Shown in pieces: positions 22,501 through 34,702 of a stretch of DNA of 64,000 bases. The notes beneath the pieces were generated by a model, which saw only the letters and a list, made by a program, of their open reading frames with translations, searched no databases and was not told the DNA's origin. Source of the stretch: Anaeramoeba flamelloides (taxonomy: Eukaryota; Metamonada; Anaeramoebidae); NCBI GenBank assembly GCA_027625915.1, contig JANTQA010000018.1, forward strand, positions 929,718-993,717, written 5' to 3'. The first letter of the stretch is position 1. Each line of letters begins with the position of its first letter. The position numbers were made by a program, and so were the translations under genes.

Positions 22501-23784
22501 TTGAAAATAAGTAACTTTTGTGTTTTGTGTTCTTTATTTTCTAAAATTTCTGCATTGAGAGATCTTATTATTCAAAAAACAAGATTCTGAAATGCATAAA
22601 AAAAAAGTTAGATTTGTTTTAATTAATTAGATCCAATAGTTTATATCAAAGAATTTTGGGTATTGTAAAGAACAGCAATTCTTGTTTTCAAAATAATAAT
22701 TCATTCCACCAAAGATTATTTGAGAAAAAGATTCTTAATGAAAAATTTTTACTTTTTCTTGAAATTCGAAAAGAATAAAAAGAAAAAAATAAATAAAAAA
22801 AAAAAAAAAATTACCTTAAATAAAGAAAATAACAGTTTTTCTTCTCTTTGGTCATAATGGTTTCCATAAATAGTAAACATAACAATTTGAAGTAATTTTT
22901 CACATTCCAATGGCGTTAGGAATGGTGTACAAAGTGAAATATATTTTGGCTCATGATAAATTAGATACAATAATTTGGAATATTTCTTTATGATTAAATT
23001 TTTTTTTTTATTACAACAGATGGTTTATTTGGTTGGGAGAAAATGAAAAAAAAATAAACGTTAACAATTGATCGAATTATTAACAAATTAGAAAAAAAAA
23101 AAAAAAAATAATTTAAAAATAAGTGGTAATAAGTAAAGGAAAAGAAAAAGAAAAAAAAAAAGAAAAACAAAGTAAAAAATTTTGTGTTTGAGGAAAATAA
23201 TTACATCTCTAACTCTTTCATCTTTAATACTAACAACTCTAATTTGTGTGTTTGTTGCGGCTTGTTCAAATTGTTGGACTTCATCTAAAGAAATCCTATT
23301 TTTAATTAAAAGTGCAATTTTTTGATCGAATGTTTTAATATTTTTTTCGAGCTCAAAATTTCTTTTAGATTGAGAAGAGATCTTATTTTTCAATTTTTTT
23401 AAATATTCTTCGTCTTCTTTGTAGTCTTTTCCAAATTGTTTAAGTTTTTTCTTTTTTTTTTCTTTTTTTTTTATTTTTTTTTTATGAAAAAAAAAGTGAA
23501 AAAGAGTAAAGGTTGTTGCAAGGACAATTAATTAATAGTAAGGAAAAAAAATTCGAAAAGAAAAAAAGAGGAAATTGTTTGTTAAGTTTTAAAGGAGAGC
23601 TTATCATTATCTGTAAGGTCAGTAGTGGGAAATTTTTACTTAATTTGTCTTTTGAGTTACTTTTATCGAGTGGCTTTTTCACTGAAACCACCTTTGAAAT
23701 TTTTTTGTGTTCTCCAATTGTAGTTGGTGCCTTGAATTGAATATTGTCGTCAGAGTCACTTGAACTTTCTTGGTCTTGTGACAT
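16503..23784 (-). CDS. Ras GTPase-activating protein, IQGAP-type (RasGAP + RasGAP_C), six exons
   Basis: Exons 23784-23640, 23461-23205, 22985-22815, 20580-19978, 17783-16867 and 16722-16503 join in matching phases to 770 residues ending in TAA. Residues about 60-135 are a K-rich helix with KIALLIKNRISLDEV, as in IQGAP/GAP proteins. The GAP domain starts LLYLIYHEPKYI (IQGAP LLFLLQ.EPKYL). The arginine finger is R209 in TLLRANTTITKLL, and the second signature is ILRFLNPAVVVP with R357. The last exon reads VNLLIHLLKSKLM, matching the IQGAP1 C-terminus (VNLLIFLLNKKFYGK). CH, WW and IQ regions are absent, so it resembles Dictyostelium DGAP1/GAPA and fungal Gap1 rather than full IQGAP. Human IQGAP1 has Thr in place of the finger Arg; here Arg is present, so GAP activity on a Ras-like GTPase is predicted. 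Exon 1 (acidic, Ser/Asp-rich) rests on phase fit alone. Confidence 0.93.
17784..19977 (-). other. Long RasGAP intron (2.19 kb) with dispersed repeat
   Basis: Donor GTTTTGCAA|GTAAAA (19977), acceptor AAAAAAG|GTACTT (17784), phase 0. The segment at about 18990-19600 is similar in reverse to 25140-25710 and in part to 8060-8420. Poly-T runs give spurious phenylalanine-rich frames. Nothing else was recognised. Confidence 0.75.
18990..19600 (+). repeat. Dispersed repeat R10, copy 1
   Basis: Shares GGCTCACTTTATAATGGTTA with the complement of 25688-25710, and ATTATTAGTTATTCTTGAATAC near 19480 with the complement of 25215-25235. Both copies end in a block like TCTCAATTTTTGAAATGGAG. No terminal duplication could be fixed. 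Confidence 0.55.
20581..22814 (-). other. Long RasGAP intron (2.23 kb)
   Basis: Donor TTTAAG|GTAATT (22814), acceptor TTTCTAG|TCGGCG (20581), phase 0, in the middle of the GAP domain. It is mostly A/T runs. A plus-strand open frame at 22309-22590 (93 codons) is T-rich, has no family resemblance and lies antisense in the intron; I do not call it. I saw no transposon ends here. Confidence 0.75.
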
Positions 23785-25139
23785 TAAATCGTAATAAATA
23801 AAAAAAAAGAAGCAAAAAATGATTCTTAATTTTTTTTTATTCTCCCTTAAAACTTGAGAACAATTTTTCATTTTGATCTTTATGGTGAATTTAGAGCTAG
23901 GTTAATAATGAAAAGTAAAGTAAATAACCTTTTTGGTTCATTTTTGAATTAAAAAATCATCTAATACAAATTCTCTTATTGGGCAAAAAAAAATAGGGAA
24001 TAAAGCATTACCAAATTTTGCTTAATTTTCTTGACAAATTTGTTTTTCAAGTGGTCGGTTGTAATTTGAGAGATTCCATTTAACAAAAGGAAAATGAAAA
24101 TTTTTAACAGGAGACTAAACAAATACAGTTTTTATTTATCCAAATATATTTAATAAAACTCATTTAAAAATATTTTTACACAACCTACTTAAACGCGCAA
24201 AGTTTAAAATATAAAAAAGTACAAAAATCATTTTTGTTTTTTTAATTCCAACAGTTTGATAAATAATCCGTGTTGACTTTTATATCAAGGTATTTTTTTT
24301 TTCCATTTTTTATTGTGTGTTTTGAATTTTTGGTTTTTAATTCTTGTTGTGAAAATTGTTGAATTGTGTTTTTTGTTTTTAATAGTTATTGAAATGCAAA
24401 GTTTTCTAGGGTATGTTTATTTTTTCAAAAAGAAGCATACTTTAACAATAATACCCTAACATTCATCAAGATATAATCAAAAGTTTTTTATTAAAGATCC
24501 TCAAATATTTTTTCTTCAAACGAATTAAAAACATAAAGATTTTTTTGTAATCAATGAGAATTGATATTCTTTGAAGATCTAATTAGCTCTCACTATTAAG
24601 TAAGATTTCTTTTTAAACTTTTAAAGCGCTCTTGTAGAATATTTTAATGGTATAAAATTTCAGTTGATTAACTATTTTTTTCAATTCTAGAATCTTGCTT
24701 CATTTAGGATTCTTGGTTCGCCCAATATAGATATCACAAAAAAGAACTAGGTCAGGAAACGAATAACGTTCACTAATAACAAGAGATGATTTTAAGGTTA
24801 ATGGCTTAAGGTAAAAAATCGAAAATAAAGTCAATATTTTAAATCATATCTTTTTTAAAAAACTTGAAAATACTTTAAGTTCTGTTCTAAATGTGTAAAA
24901 ATGAAGTCTCAACAATTTTTCAGAAAAAGCTTTTTTTTTTTTACTGTTGTTTTTTTTTGATCAAACTGAAAGGTTTGATGGTTGTAAATTTGCATGACAA
25001 GTTTTATTAAATTTGATTGGTTGGGTTCTTCAATCAGGTGATTGAAGTTGGAAGACTTGTAACCATGATTTGTTTAAATGCCTTCTTGTAATTACTGTAT
25101 AATTTGGAAAAGTACAATTTTACTTAAGAGTATTTTTAA

Positions 25140-25710
25140 GGAATAATAAACTCTTTTTCAATAATTGTGACTCACTTGAAATAATAAATTGAAAAAAAAA
25201 AATTATCCTTTAGTATTCAAGAACAATTAATAACTAAATATGATTTGTAATTCTCTTTTAAGTCATTCTAAATCTATAAAAGCCTGATATATTAAAAATT
25301 AACAAAAAATAAAACCAAAAACTAAAAAAAAGTGAGTCACAATTTTTGAAATGAGCATTACGGTTTTTTTATTACTGAACTTTCACTGAAAAAAAGTTGA
25401 ACAACAAGATTTTTTATGAATAATTAAATCCATTTTCAAAGACACTACATAGTCGAAATTTTCTTAGTGATTATTTGTCTTTTCGAAGATTTTTTTTTCA
25501 ATATGATCTTTTTAAAAAAAAAAAAAAAAAGAAAAAAAAAAAAAAAAAAAAAAAAAAAAGAAAAAGAAAAATAAAAAAAAAGAAAAAGAAAAACAAAAGA
25601 AAAACAAAAATTTGAAAAAATGATTCTGATCCAAAAATTTGAAAGTATTTTTTGTAAAGAATACTGGAATAAACCTTCAAAACAACTTCCATTAACATTA
25701 TAAAGTGAGT
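25140..25710 (-). repeat. Dispersed repeat R10, copy 2 (inverted)
   Basis: Reverse-orientation relative of about 18990-19600. The matching block TAACATTATAAAGTGAGTCA lies at its right edge and AGTATTCAAGAACAATTAATA near 25213. An A-rich tract of about 80 bp sits between the matching blocks. Confidence 0.55.
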
Positions 25711-25852
25711 CAAAATTTATGAAAAATAGTTTAGAATAAATTTTAAAACCACTAGTTAAAAATAAATGTAAACCTCTAAAAAAAAAACAATTGAAACAAT
25801 TTTCAAAAACTTAAATTAAAAACCCAACACAAATTATTTAAAATATTGCAAT

Positions 25853-26322
25853 GTTGTCAAAATAATGCGTATTAAAAAGTTTAATTCGTGTTTCAAAATT
25901 AAAAGCGTATTTTTTTGTTAAAGAAGGAGTAAACATAACCGATCAAAGAAAATCAACAACAAACCCTAATTAAATATGGTATTGGTTTCTTAAAGTTCTA
26001 TTATTTTAAAAGAAATTCTAAAAATATAGGATCAAATTAGTAAATTTATCTCAAAAAATAGAGTTAATTTCATTATAAAAAAACAAAAAAACAGAAAAAA
26101 TTTCAAAAAAGAAAAATAATTAGTAAAATTTTGAACTATTTGAATGAATAATTTAAATTTTACTTTAAACATCAAGGGGTTTACTATCAAAATTCATTTG
26201 AAAATAGGTATATTACTTGGTAGTAAATTGGATATACCATTGGAACAATAAGAAAAAAAAAAGCACTGTTAATATTTTGAAACATGGATTATAGTAGTTG
26301 GGAACGTATTATTTTGATCTCT
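25853..26322 (+). repeat. Dispersed element R6, copy 1 (about 470 bp, short inverted ends)
   Basis: Begins TTGTCAAAATAATGCGT; the right end is the complement of ATCAAAATAATACGTTCCCA. The interior has AACCCTAATTAAATATGGTA, which recurs inverted at 31348-31818. A third, shortened copy lies at 37188-37453. Confidence 0.7.
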
Positions 26323-28551
26323 ATTATTAATTTCCAAAAAAATGTGTTTTAACGATCAAAGTTTAACCCATCTCTCTAAAGCCAATCACTTTCAAGATTT
26401 TTTTAAAAAAAAATTGGATGTTTTGGAAACAAGAATCTTGAGTCTGAATCTCAAAAACAATAATTTGATTACTACATAACCAAACTTACTTTTAAAGCTA
26501 TTTTCAGATTTGAATTATTGTTTTTTAAAGTATGATCCAATTTTAATCATTTTTCTAAAAGTGTAAAAACCAACATATTTACAGACAATTTCAAAAAATT
26601 AAAAAAAATTTCTTTGAAGAAAGAAAGAAATCTTATTTCATTTGAGGGAAGTGCACAAAAATAAACTTTTCAAAATAAAACCTTAAAGTTTTAAAACAAC
26701 TTTTAGGAATAAAATCTACTTATTTTCAAAAAAATTAAAATAATTATTTTAATCTTTTGTAAATAATATTTTTTATTTTCAATGAAAATTTCGAATCATT
26801 TTTTTCTTTTTTTTTAACAAAAAATAAAGAGAATACAAACAAATTATTCAATGAAAAATGGCATAAAAATAACCTTTTAAAACCCGAAAAACTCATATTA
26901 TAATTAAAAAAAAAAAAACTAATTAATTGGATTATTTTTCATCAATAATTAATAGGAAGATCTTAATTATTTCAGCAAGTTTGTAATAACCAAAATGTTA
27001 AAAGTATTGAGAATTTACAATTATTTCTTAATTTTATAAAGATTTTCAAACAAATAAAACTAATTCCAATTAGCAATTCTAATATAAAAAATTAGTAAAT
27101 ATTATTAAAATAACAGATTTTAATAATAACTTTTTGTTGTTTTTACTCTGAATAAATAAAAAAAAACTAACCTAATCTTTTTATTTTCAAGAAATTTAAC
27201 ACATATACTAAAAAAAATAATTGATCGTCTTTTTCAGATCATTCAAGGATTCAATATAAGAATTACTTTTCAAGAATTTGTAAAATTAGATTATATCTGA
27301 AATGTTCTTTATTCATATAAACTCTCAGAAATTTCTCAAAATTGATTTCATTAAAATGAAATTTTTTTTTAAATTATTTCCTTTTCTAATTTTTAATGGA
27401 AATACTTCAATTCAAATAGAAAGATCCTGATCTTTTGACTGAAAAATTAATTGAAAAAAATAGTCTTCTTTAAAAAATGAAAACTAATTTCTCTAAAGTT
27501 TGGAAATGAGTTTGTTTATAAAGTTTAATCACACACTGACAAAAATAAGTACCCATTTACCTTTTGAAAAAAAAATAAATTAAGTAACTAGTCTATATTA
27601 AATTTTTTTAGGTAAATTTAATAGAGATTTAGAATTTTTTTACCGATTACTTAGATTTGAAATCAAAGTGAAAAACTTCTTAGTATATTGATGAAATCTT
27701 GCTAAATGGCATTCATTAAATTTAGTTATTGTTTTTATAGAAATAAAAAATTTTTGCATTTTTTCACTTTTTTGAAAGTTTGGTTTTTTTTCAACTTTTC
27801 GCAAAAATACAAAAAATAAAAAAAAATATGAACAAGAAAACAAAATATTGTTATGTTTGTGGAATACCTACAAAAAATAGTTTGAAAAATAAACATGAAA
27901 AGGTTTTTTTTTGGATTTGCTTGAAAAACCGGTTTGATTCGAAAAAATATACAATATATGCTTTACTCTTGATAAAAGATTTTCTTTTTTTATATTGTAC
28001 CATTCTTTTTTTTCATGAATCTACTTTTTGAGTTTACACTCTTTTGTTTTTGTTGAATTTGATGTTTTTAAAGTGTTCCCAAATTACCATCCCAAAAGTT
28101 TTTGTCAGAGTCAAAAAAAAATCAAATAAAAGAATAAGAACTATTTTTTAAAACAGTAATTATTGATAAAACAAATTGAGTTCTTTATAGAGTCAAGTTG
28201 GATGAACAGAAGTGAAGGAGAAAATATTCACCAGTTTTAAATTATTTTTTAGTTTTTTAAAAAGAGAATAAATATTATTTTTGAGAAAATAATTAAATCC
28301 AAAATTAATCAAAAAATTCTCATCCGTTAAAGATCTTTTTTCAAAAAAAAAATTTTTAAAAGTCACTTTTTTTGACAGAGATTGTAAAATTTTAAAAAAA
28401 CCAGAACTAAAAGTTCTAACATTGAAAAAACCTGTCTATTTTTAATTTTAAACATATTTCAAGATAAGGATTCCTTATTTAGTTAGTGGTCAAAAAAAAA
28501 TTAATATAGACACGTCCCTTAAGAAGATCTACTAGTCCCTTATTAAAAATC

Positions 28552-28559
<8 letters not shown>

Positions 28560-28584
<25 letters not shown>

Positions 28585-28585
28585 T
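28560..28585. repeat. (ATT)n microsatellite
   Basis: Uninterrupted trinucleotide run of about 26 bp in intergenic DNA. Confidence 0.9.
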
Positions 28586-29197
28586 TTAAAAAAAAGTCAG
28601 TATTCTAAATAAAATTTTGGATCTAAAAACTATATAGTGAATTAAGAATATTCTTAAATTCCTATTTCACTTTTGTTCATGTTAAGACATGTTTTAAAAA
28701 TTAAACTCTTTCTTATCAAACTTTTAAAAATCTTCCAAAAAAATTCTGAAAACCTTTTGAATACAGCTTTTTTCGAAAAATATGAACTTTATTTTAATTC
28801 AAACCTTTCCAAAAAAATAAATTTTTAAAAAAAATTGGGATTAAAGTTTTATCAAAAGTACTTTTTTCCCCACTCCAAACTTTGCCTAACATTTAAAGGC
28901 TGTGCTTTACCTTTTTAAAACTTAATTTTTTTGAAAAGTTTTAAATTAAAAAAAATTCCACACTTTTTTAAAATAAAAAAACTTGAAAAAAGATTTAAAA
29001 AATTCCTCACTTTTTTCAAAGAGCTCTCTTTGATTAATTAATTAATTGATTCAATAAATATTTGAAAAGATTTTTATTTATTAAAATTCAAAAAATATAT
29101 GTTTATTTATTTTATATTTTTCTTTAATATTCGAGAAGAGTTATAATAATATTACTAATATTATAAACATGAATATCTTTATTTATTATTTTATTTT

Positions 29198-30789
29198 TTA
29201 ATTTTCGTTTACCTTTTGAGGATCCGGGAAATTAAAATTATGCCTACCTCTACCTCTGCCTCTGCCTCTGCCTCTTCCACCTCTTCCACCACCTCTTCCA
29301 CTATTAGATTGATAATCATAATGTCTATTTCCTTCATAATTTTGCCCTCTTCCCCGCCCTCTTCCTCGTCCTCTTCCTCTTCCTCGTCCTCTATTATAAG
29401 AATAATATGTTCTACTAGTTTGTCGATTAAACCTAGGTAAATTTGTTCTTTTATTTCTGATTACTACTTCTCTTCCATTAAGTTTTTTTCGATTTAATTC
29501 AAATGCTTTCTCCACTGATTCTTTCTCTTCAAATTCAACATAACCAAATCCTTTGTGTTGCCTATAAATTATTTTATTTCGAATATACAACAAAGATAAA
29601 TAAAAATTGAAAGAGCAAAATGTTTTGTAGAAATGTTTAGCCTGTAGGACAAATTTAACCTTTTGTTCACTATTTTATGTCATTAGTTGGTGTGTGTGTT
29701 TAATTCAGCACGAAAGAGGATAAATTTCAGAATTTTTTTAAATTTATTTTATTTCAATTTTATCATATTTGTTAGACATTTTTTTGATTGATTTTAATTG
29801 GTTTATCACATAGACACAAGGTGGCAAAGGGATATAAAATCCACACATATATCACACTGAGATATAATTTTTCTTTTATGAGGATGATGGACTAATTAAA
29901 AAGAAAATTTCGATTTGAGATTAATTAATCACTGATAGAGTTTTTTTTCTGGTGACGATTTGTTGTTGTGAAATTTCGTGGGTGTAGATCTTTTTCAAAA
30001 AAGTAAAGAAGAAGAAAACTCTTCAAAAAACTATTTTTCGTTTTGAAAAAATCTTTGTTTCTGTTTTGAAAAAGAAAGAAAGTTTTTCTCTGTTGTGAAA
30101 AAGAAAGAAAGTTTTGTTCTATTTTGAAAAAAGTTAAATTTCTTTTTAGAGAAGAAGAAGAAGAAGAAGACTGCAATATTTCTTTTTTCATTTTCTTTTC
30201 TTGGGGTGTGTTTATACTACGGGAAACTTTGTTTTGTTATTACAAATTGTAACCGTCTTCTTTGAAATAGATTTTTTTTGAATAATGAAAAAAATATAAA
30301 GAAGGATCGTAATTTTATGGTAACTAAAAGGCAATTCAAAAAGCAAATAAAAAAAAAATGATACAAAAAAAAACAGAAAATAAAGAACGTCTTTTGAAAG
30401 GAAATAACTTACCCAGTAAGGTTAGTTGGTATTCTAACTTTTTTTACTTTTCCAATCGAAGAAAAAAATTCTTTGAGCTCCTCTTCAGAGACTTTATACT
30501 CAAGGTTGCCAACATAAATGCTCCGAAGATTTTCTTCGCGTATCACAGCACCACGATCTGTGTCATCAATGGGTATTTGTACGCCTAATTCTGCTTCAAG
30601 TAATTGGTTTTGATTATTCATGCCTAATAAATTGTTTTTGTTCTTTTGGTTTTCAACAGATTTGATCTTATTAAAGACTGTTAAAAACGGATCTTTTCCA
30701 AAAAGAAAGATCCTAATATCTGAATCTTCCCCAGAAATTGTAGAGTGTCTATTGATTCCTTTTAAATATAACTCATTATAAACGTTCAT
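29198..30789 (-). CDS. PABPN1: PABPN1-like nuclear poly(A)-binding protein (RRM + RGG tail)
   Basis: Two exons, 30789-30413 and 29561-29198, joined in phase 2 across an 851-bp GTAAGT...ATAG intron; 246 residues. A single RRM carries RNP2 IYVGNL (91-96) and RNP1 KGFGYVEF (129-136). The splice rebuilds PTNLTG-QHKGFGYVEF inside the RRM. Flanking words are those of PABPN1: EENLRSIYVGN (human EADARSIYVGN), FEEKESVEKAF, and LNGREVVIRNKRTNLPR (human FRGRQIKVIPKRTNRPG). The C-terminus is an RG/RGG tract (about 178-232), a likely substrate for arginine methylation. By family knowledge it binds nascent poly(A) in the nucleus and helps poly(A) polymerase. The N-terminal 70 residues are not conserved, so the start at 30789 is less sure. 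Confidence 0.92.
29562..30412 (-). other. PABPN1-like intron (851 bp)
   Basis: Donor ACTGG|GTAAGT, acceptor TTATAG|GCAACA. It contains short imperfect tandem units of the form TTTTGAAAAAGAAAGAAAG near 30050-30130 and a GAA/AGA run near 30150-30170. No transposon end or coding signal was seen. Confidence 0.75.
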
Positions 30790-30943
30790 TTGAAAAGAAG
30801 AATAATAGAAAAAATGATTCTTCTTGAGTTATATTTAATTTTATTGAGATCCAATTTAAATTTAAGCGAATAACTTTCACCTATAGATTCTCATAAGACC
30901 TCAAAGAGATAACAAATTAAAACTATAATTTTTATTCTTGATA

Positions 30944-31174
30944 CTGATAAATTCAAACACTTGTGATAAACTTTTTTATTCAATTTCCATTTTTGAAAAT
31001 CTAAAAAGTCAATTTTTCAAACAGTTATTATACAGAGTATTTGGAAGATCAACTAATTTTACAAAGCTAATAAAGATTTAAAGCAATAAAATACTGAATT
31101 TCAAATCTAAGGGAAAAAATTTGTAAAATGGAAAGTGAAGTAAAAATTTTCAGTCACCTATTTGAATTTATCAG
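30944..31174 (+). mobile_element. MITE family R2, copy 3, upstream of the PABPN1-like gene
   Basis: TA|CTGATAAATTCAAACAC on the left and ATTTGAATTTATCAG|TA on the right, 231 bp. It starts 155 bp upstream of the PABPN1-like start codon. Confidence 0.85.
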
Positions 31175-31347
31175 TAAGTATTGCATTTATTAAAATACTG
31201 TTCTTTTCCAATTAATAAATGAAAATTTTTATTTCAATTTTCAAAAGGTCTATTTAGATTACTGTTACAACCAAATTAGCAGAGTAAAAATTTTGTCTTA
31301 GAGTTAACTCAGGAAGTTTAATTTAATGTCTAAAAAAATCATTTCTA

Positions 31348-31818
31348 CTGTCATCAAAATAATGCCTGCCCAACATCGATAATCCATGTTTTGAATTATA
31401 ATCCGTGCTTTTTTTTTTCTTGTTCCAAGTCAACATCCAATTTACTACCCAGTAGTATACATAAGTTCAAATCAATTTTGAAGGTAACAACACTTGTTCT
31501 TTTTAGTAAAATTTAAATTATTAATGCAAATAGTTCAAAATTTTTCCTAATATTCACCTTTTTTTGATTAAATTTTTGTTTTTTTTTTTTGTAAAAAAAT
31601 TAACTCTATTTTTTGAAAGACAAATTTTTGAATTTGATCCTTCATTTTTATAATTTATATTTGAATATTAGAACTTTCAGAAACCAATACCATATTTAAT
31701 TAGGGTTTATTGTTAGTTTCTTTGATCGGTTGATGTATAGGTTTTCTATAACAAAAAAAAAAACATGTTTTTATTTTGAAATGTGTATTAAAATTTTCTG
31801 ACTACTTTATTTTGACAA
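31348..31818 (-). repeat. Dispersed element R6, copy 2 (inverted)
   Basis: Begins TACTGTCATCAAAATAATGC and ends with the complement of TTTTGTCAAAATAAAGTAG. It contains TACCATATTTAATTAGGGTT, the reverse complement of the copy 1 interior. Confidence 0.7.
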
Positions 31819-34015
31819 AAATAAAAGATTAGAATAATATTTTGGATAGAGAACTAAAATTTTTTGTTTTTTAATTGGAAAATCATAGTATTAGATTATT
31901 CAATACAAAATTCTTTTATTGAATCTTTACGAACAAAAGAGATCTAAATCAAAGTAAGTAAGTTTATAAATAATTCATTTTGTATAAGGTATTTATTGCA
32001 AAAATCAAGGAAAAAAATTTTCATTCAGATTTCCAAAAAAAAATTAATAAAAGTTGTGCTTTTCAAATTTTTTATTTCTAAAATAATCTTAAATTATTTA
32101 TTTCCCTCTTAGAATTGGAGTTTTTTGATGGTTTCATTTTAATTCTTGGAATCGTTTTTTTTTTTTGGGAAAGCTGAATGAAAATTTCGATCTTTTTATT
32201 TTGAAATTTACAATAATCAAGTAGAAAATATCCAAGTAATCTTCCATTTTACTGTTTTCATCGAATTAGTAGAAAATTGAGTTGAATAAAATAGCAAGTT
32301 TTTTATTTTTTATTATAGTTGAATTGTTTATAAAAGAATTTTTTGATTGAAGAATGGGATTTTGATCTCTGGTGTGTTATGTTATTATATTACTTTACTT
32401 TTAATTTTTAAAAATAATAATCTTTGTGATAAAATTGGACAAAATAATTACTCGTTCAAAAAAATATAAACTATAAAATTAAAAACAAAAAAAATCAATA
32501 GATATATAAATCAATAGATATATAAATCAAAATTTTTAAAAATAAATGACTTTTGGGGATTTTCAAATTTTAAAACATTTCAAACTTGCAAAAAAAAAAC
32601 TTTAATATATATTTAGAACATGATTTATTGTTATGGGTTACTTATTTTTTAAAAACCTTCATCGGGCAATGCGCGAATTTTGAATTAGTTAAATATTTTT
32701 TTCTTCTAATTCAAAGATTTTCTAGATATAATTAGAGTAACTCAAAATTGTTTTTAGAATATTTTTTTATATAAATTTAGTTTTCCAATATAATATGAAG
32801 TCTCAATAGATTGATTGAATATGAAATAAATAATTTAATCTAATAAAAATAGGGGAAAAAAAAGTTATTTGATCCCGTTGAAGTTACATATTAAAGATGG
32901 TAATGTTTATTTGGTTTTTAGTTCCTTTTTGCTGGTATTGTATTAGTTCATATTGACAAAGGTATTATATGTTGGCTTCATTGTTTGTATATGTGTTAAT
33001 TTTCTTCTGTGATTATTATGTAGCTTCAAATTATTTTATGTCAAAGTCAGAAATTTTTAGTTTTTGGGCTTTCTTTTTACACTTTTTTTTTATAAATTTT
33101 TTACAGTTTAATATTGGGGGTTGTATAAATAATCAGTTTTTCTTTTATAGTCTGGAAATAATGAAGATTTTAATCTTTTTTCCATCTATTTTTTATTTTT
33201 ATACATATTCTTAATTATTCAAAATGGTAATAAGAAGGTTAATATTGTTAAAAAAAAAAAAAAAAAACAATCTGAGAACATATTTGAGAAAAGTTTTCTA
33301 TCTGAGAAAAATAAAATTTCCAGATCCTGAATAACTTTAAACCTCAAAATTTTGTTGGGAAATAATATAAATTTTGTCCACTTTATGATGAAAAATTTTA
33401 ACAACATATCAATTGAAAATGTTTCTAATGAACATAATATTTGAATAATTATTTTTGTTTCTTTATCAAATTTTGATCTTGATATAGATTTTCAAAAAGT
33501 TAAATCAGAGAATCAGAAAGTTCATATTGAAAAAAAAAATAAATTCATAAATAATGTCAATATTCAAGAATTGTTTCTGATTTTCAAAAAATCAATTTTT
33601 CAGATAACAAAATTTCATTTCACCTTGAAAACACTCTAAGAAATTTCTTAAATTTTATTCTTGAAAAAACGTTTTTTTTGATCCAATTTTAGATATAAAC
33701 TTTCATAAGAACTAATTTAAGAAAAAAAAATATAAAATATAAACTTTCTTACACTCATCTTAAACTTTTAAAAAGTACATATCAGGAGAAAATTGTTATT
33801 CAAAAAGATGATTTCACAGTATCCTTGAAACGTCTGTCTTCTGAAAACAGTAAAAAATCACTTATCTAAAAACTCGATCATTTAATCAAAAAATAGAAAT
33901 TATCGATTCGTCTTAAACATAAAAAATCAAAATTTTTTTTCAATACTAATCCACAAATGTAAAAATCCAGATTATTTAATTATTAACAACAACACAAACT
34001 AAAAGAAAATGAATA

Positions 34016-34251
34016 CTGATAAATTCTAATAAATTTCAAAAAATATTTCGTTAAATATCCATTTTGATAAATCATTGAACTGTTACTTATCAAACAGTAC
34101 AGGACAAAGAAGAAAATTTTGAAGAACAACTGATTTTATAGAGTTTCTCAACACTTGACCTCATAAAGTGCTATATTCAAAGCTTGAGCAGAATAATTCC
34201 AAAAATGGAAAATCAAGTAAAAATTTTCAAACATAAATCGCAATTTATCAG
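34016..34251 (+). mobile_element. MITE family R2, copy 4 (236 bp)
   Basis: TA|CTGATAAATTCTAATAAA on the left, GCAATTTATCAG|TA on the right. The interior has TATTCAAAGCTTGAGCAGAA, matching copy 1 (TATTCAAAGCTTGTGTAAAA). Confidence 0.85.
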
Positions 34252-34587
34252 TAAGTATATCCAAAATTAATTAAAGATAATCAGATTAAAATTTTGAAAA
34301 AGAAAAATTGAAATCTCTTAGAGAATCACAAAAAGAACAAGTTTTTTTGAAACAATTGAAATAAATTTAGTTAAGGTGCTGGTTAGTGTTGGTTAAAGAA
34401 ATACTTTATTTTTTTTTATCATTTTGTTGAAAAAAAATATAAAATTGTTTAAATTTGAAAAAAATTAGACTTTTCAATTCAAGAAAGAGAAAGAAAAAAA
34501 AAAGAAGTCAAAATTTAAAGGTTATGATCAGTAATAAATAAAAAAAAGAAATAAAATATTGAAGAATAAAAGAAAATAACAAAAAAT

Positions 34588-34649
34588 TAAATAAATAAAT
34601 AAAGAAAGAAAGAAAGAAAGGAAAGTGTAAATGTAAATGTAAATGTAAA
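34588..34649. repeat. Compound microsatellite (ATAA)n(GAAA)n(TGTAAA)4
   Basis: Tetranucleotide runs followed by four TGTAAA-type units, 55-115 bp downstream of the TTP-like stop codon in transcript direction, so possibly in its 3' UTR. Confidence 0.85.
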
Positions 34650-34702
34650 GAGGTTGTAATAAAATGATTTAAGAAACAAAAACCAGAAGAAAAGTAATAT
34701 GA

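Larger units (their letters stand above)
23785..29197. other. Intergenic, RasGAP 5' to PABPN1-like 3' (5.4 kb)
   Basis: No supportable gene. It holds R10 copy 2 (about 25140-25710, inverted), R6 copy 1 (25853-26322), an (ATT)n tract at 28560-28585 and a long A-rich tract at 25516-25600. A plus-strand frame from 27829 begins with a CxxC-like CYVCG but has no second metal pair and runs into poly-T; it is not called. Confidence 0.6.
30790..34702. other. Intergenic, PABPN1-like 5' to TTP-like 3' (3.9 kb)
   Basis: No supportable gene. It contains two R2 elements, R6 copy 2 and a tetranucleotide/hexanucleotide tract before the TTP gene. A T-rich plus-strand frame at 32969-33214 has no family resemblance. 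Confidence 0.6.

Noticed and set aside
22309-22590. Plus-strand 93-codon frame with hydrophobic residues
   Set aside because: Antisense within a RasGAP intron, T-rich composition explains the hydrophobicity, and no family resemblance.
25516-25600. Long A-rich tract that might mark the tail of a retroposed copy
   Set aside because: It lies between matching blocks of dispersed repeat R10 rather than at an end, and no reverse transcriptase or flanking duplication is visible.
27829-28031. Plus-strand frame starting MNKKTKYCYVCGIPTKN, possible zinc-binding CxxC
   Set aside because: Only one CxxC pair, then a poly-T-derived hydrophobic run; no splice continuation that restores a fold could be found.
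29216-29440. Plus-strand Ser/Thr/Ala-rich frame
   Set aside because: Exact antisense shadow of the RG-repeat tail of the PABPN1-like gene.
32969-33214. Plus-strand 81-codon frame rich in F/Y/I
   Set aside because: Consistent with T-rich non-coding DNA; no motif and no family match.
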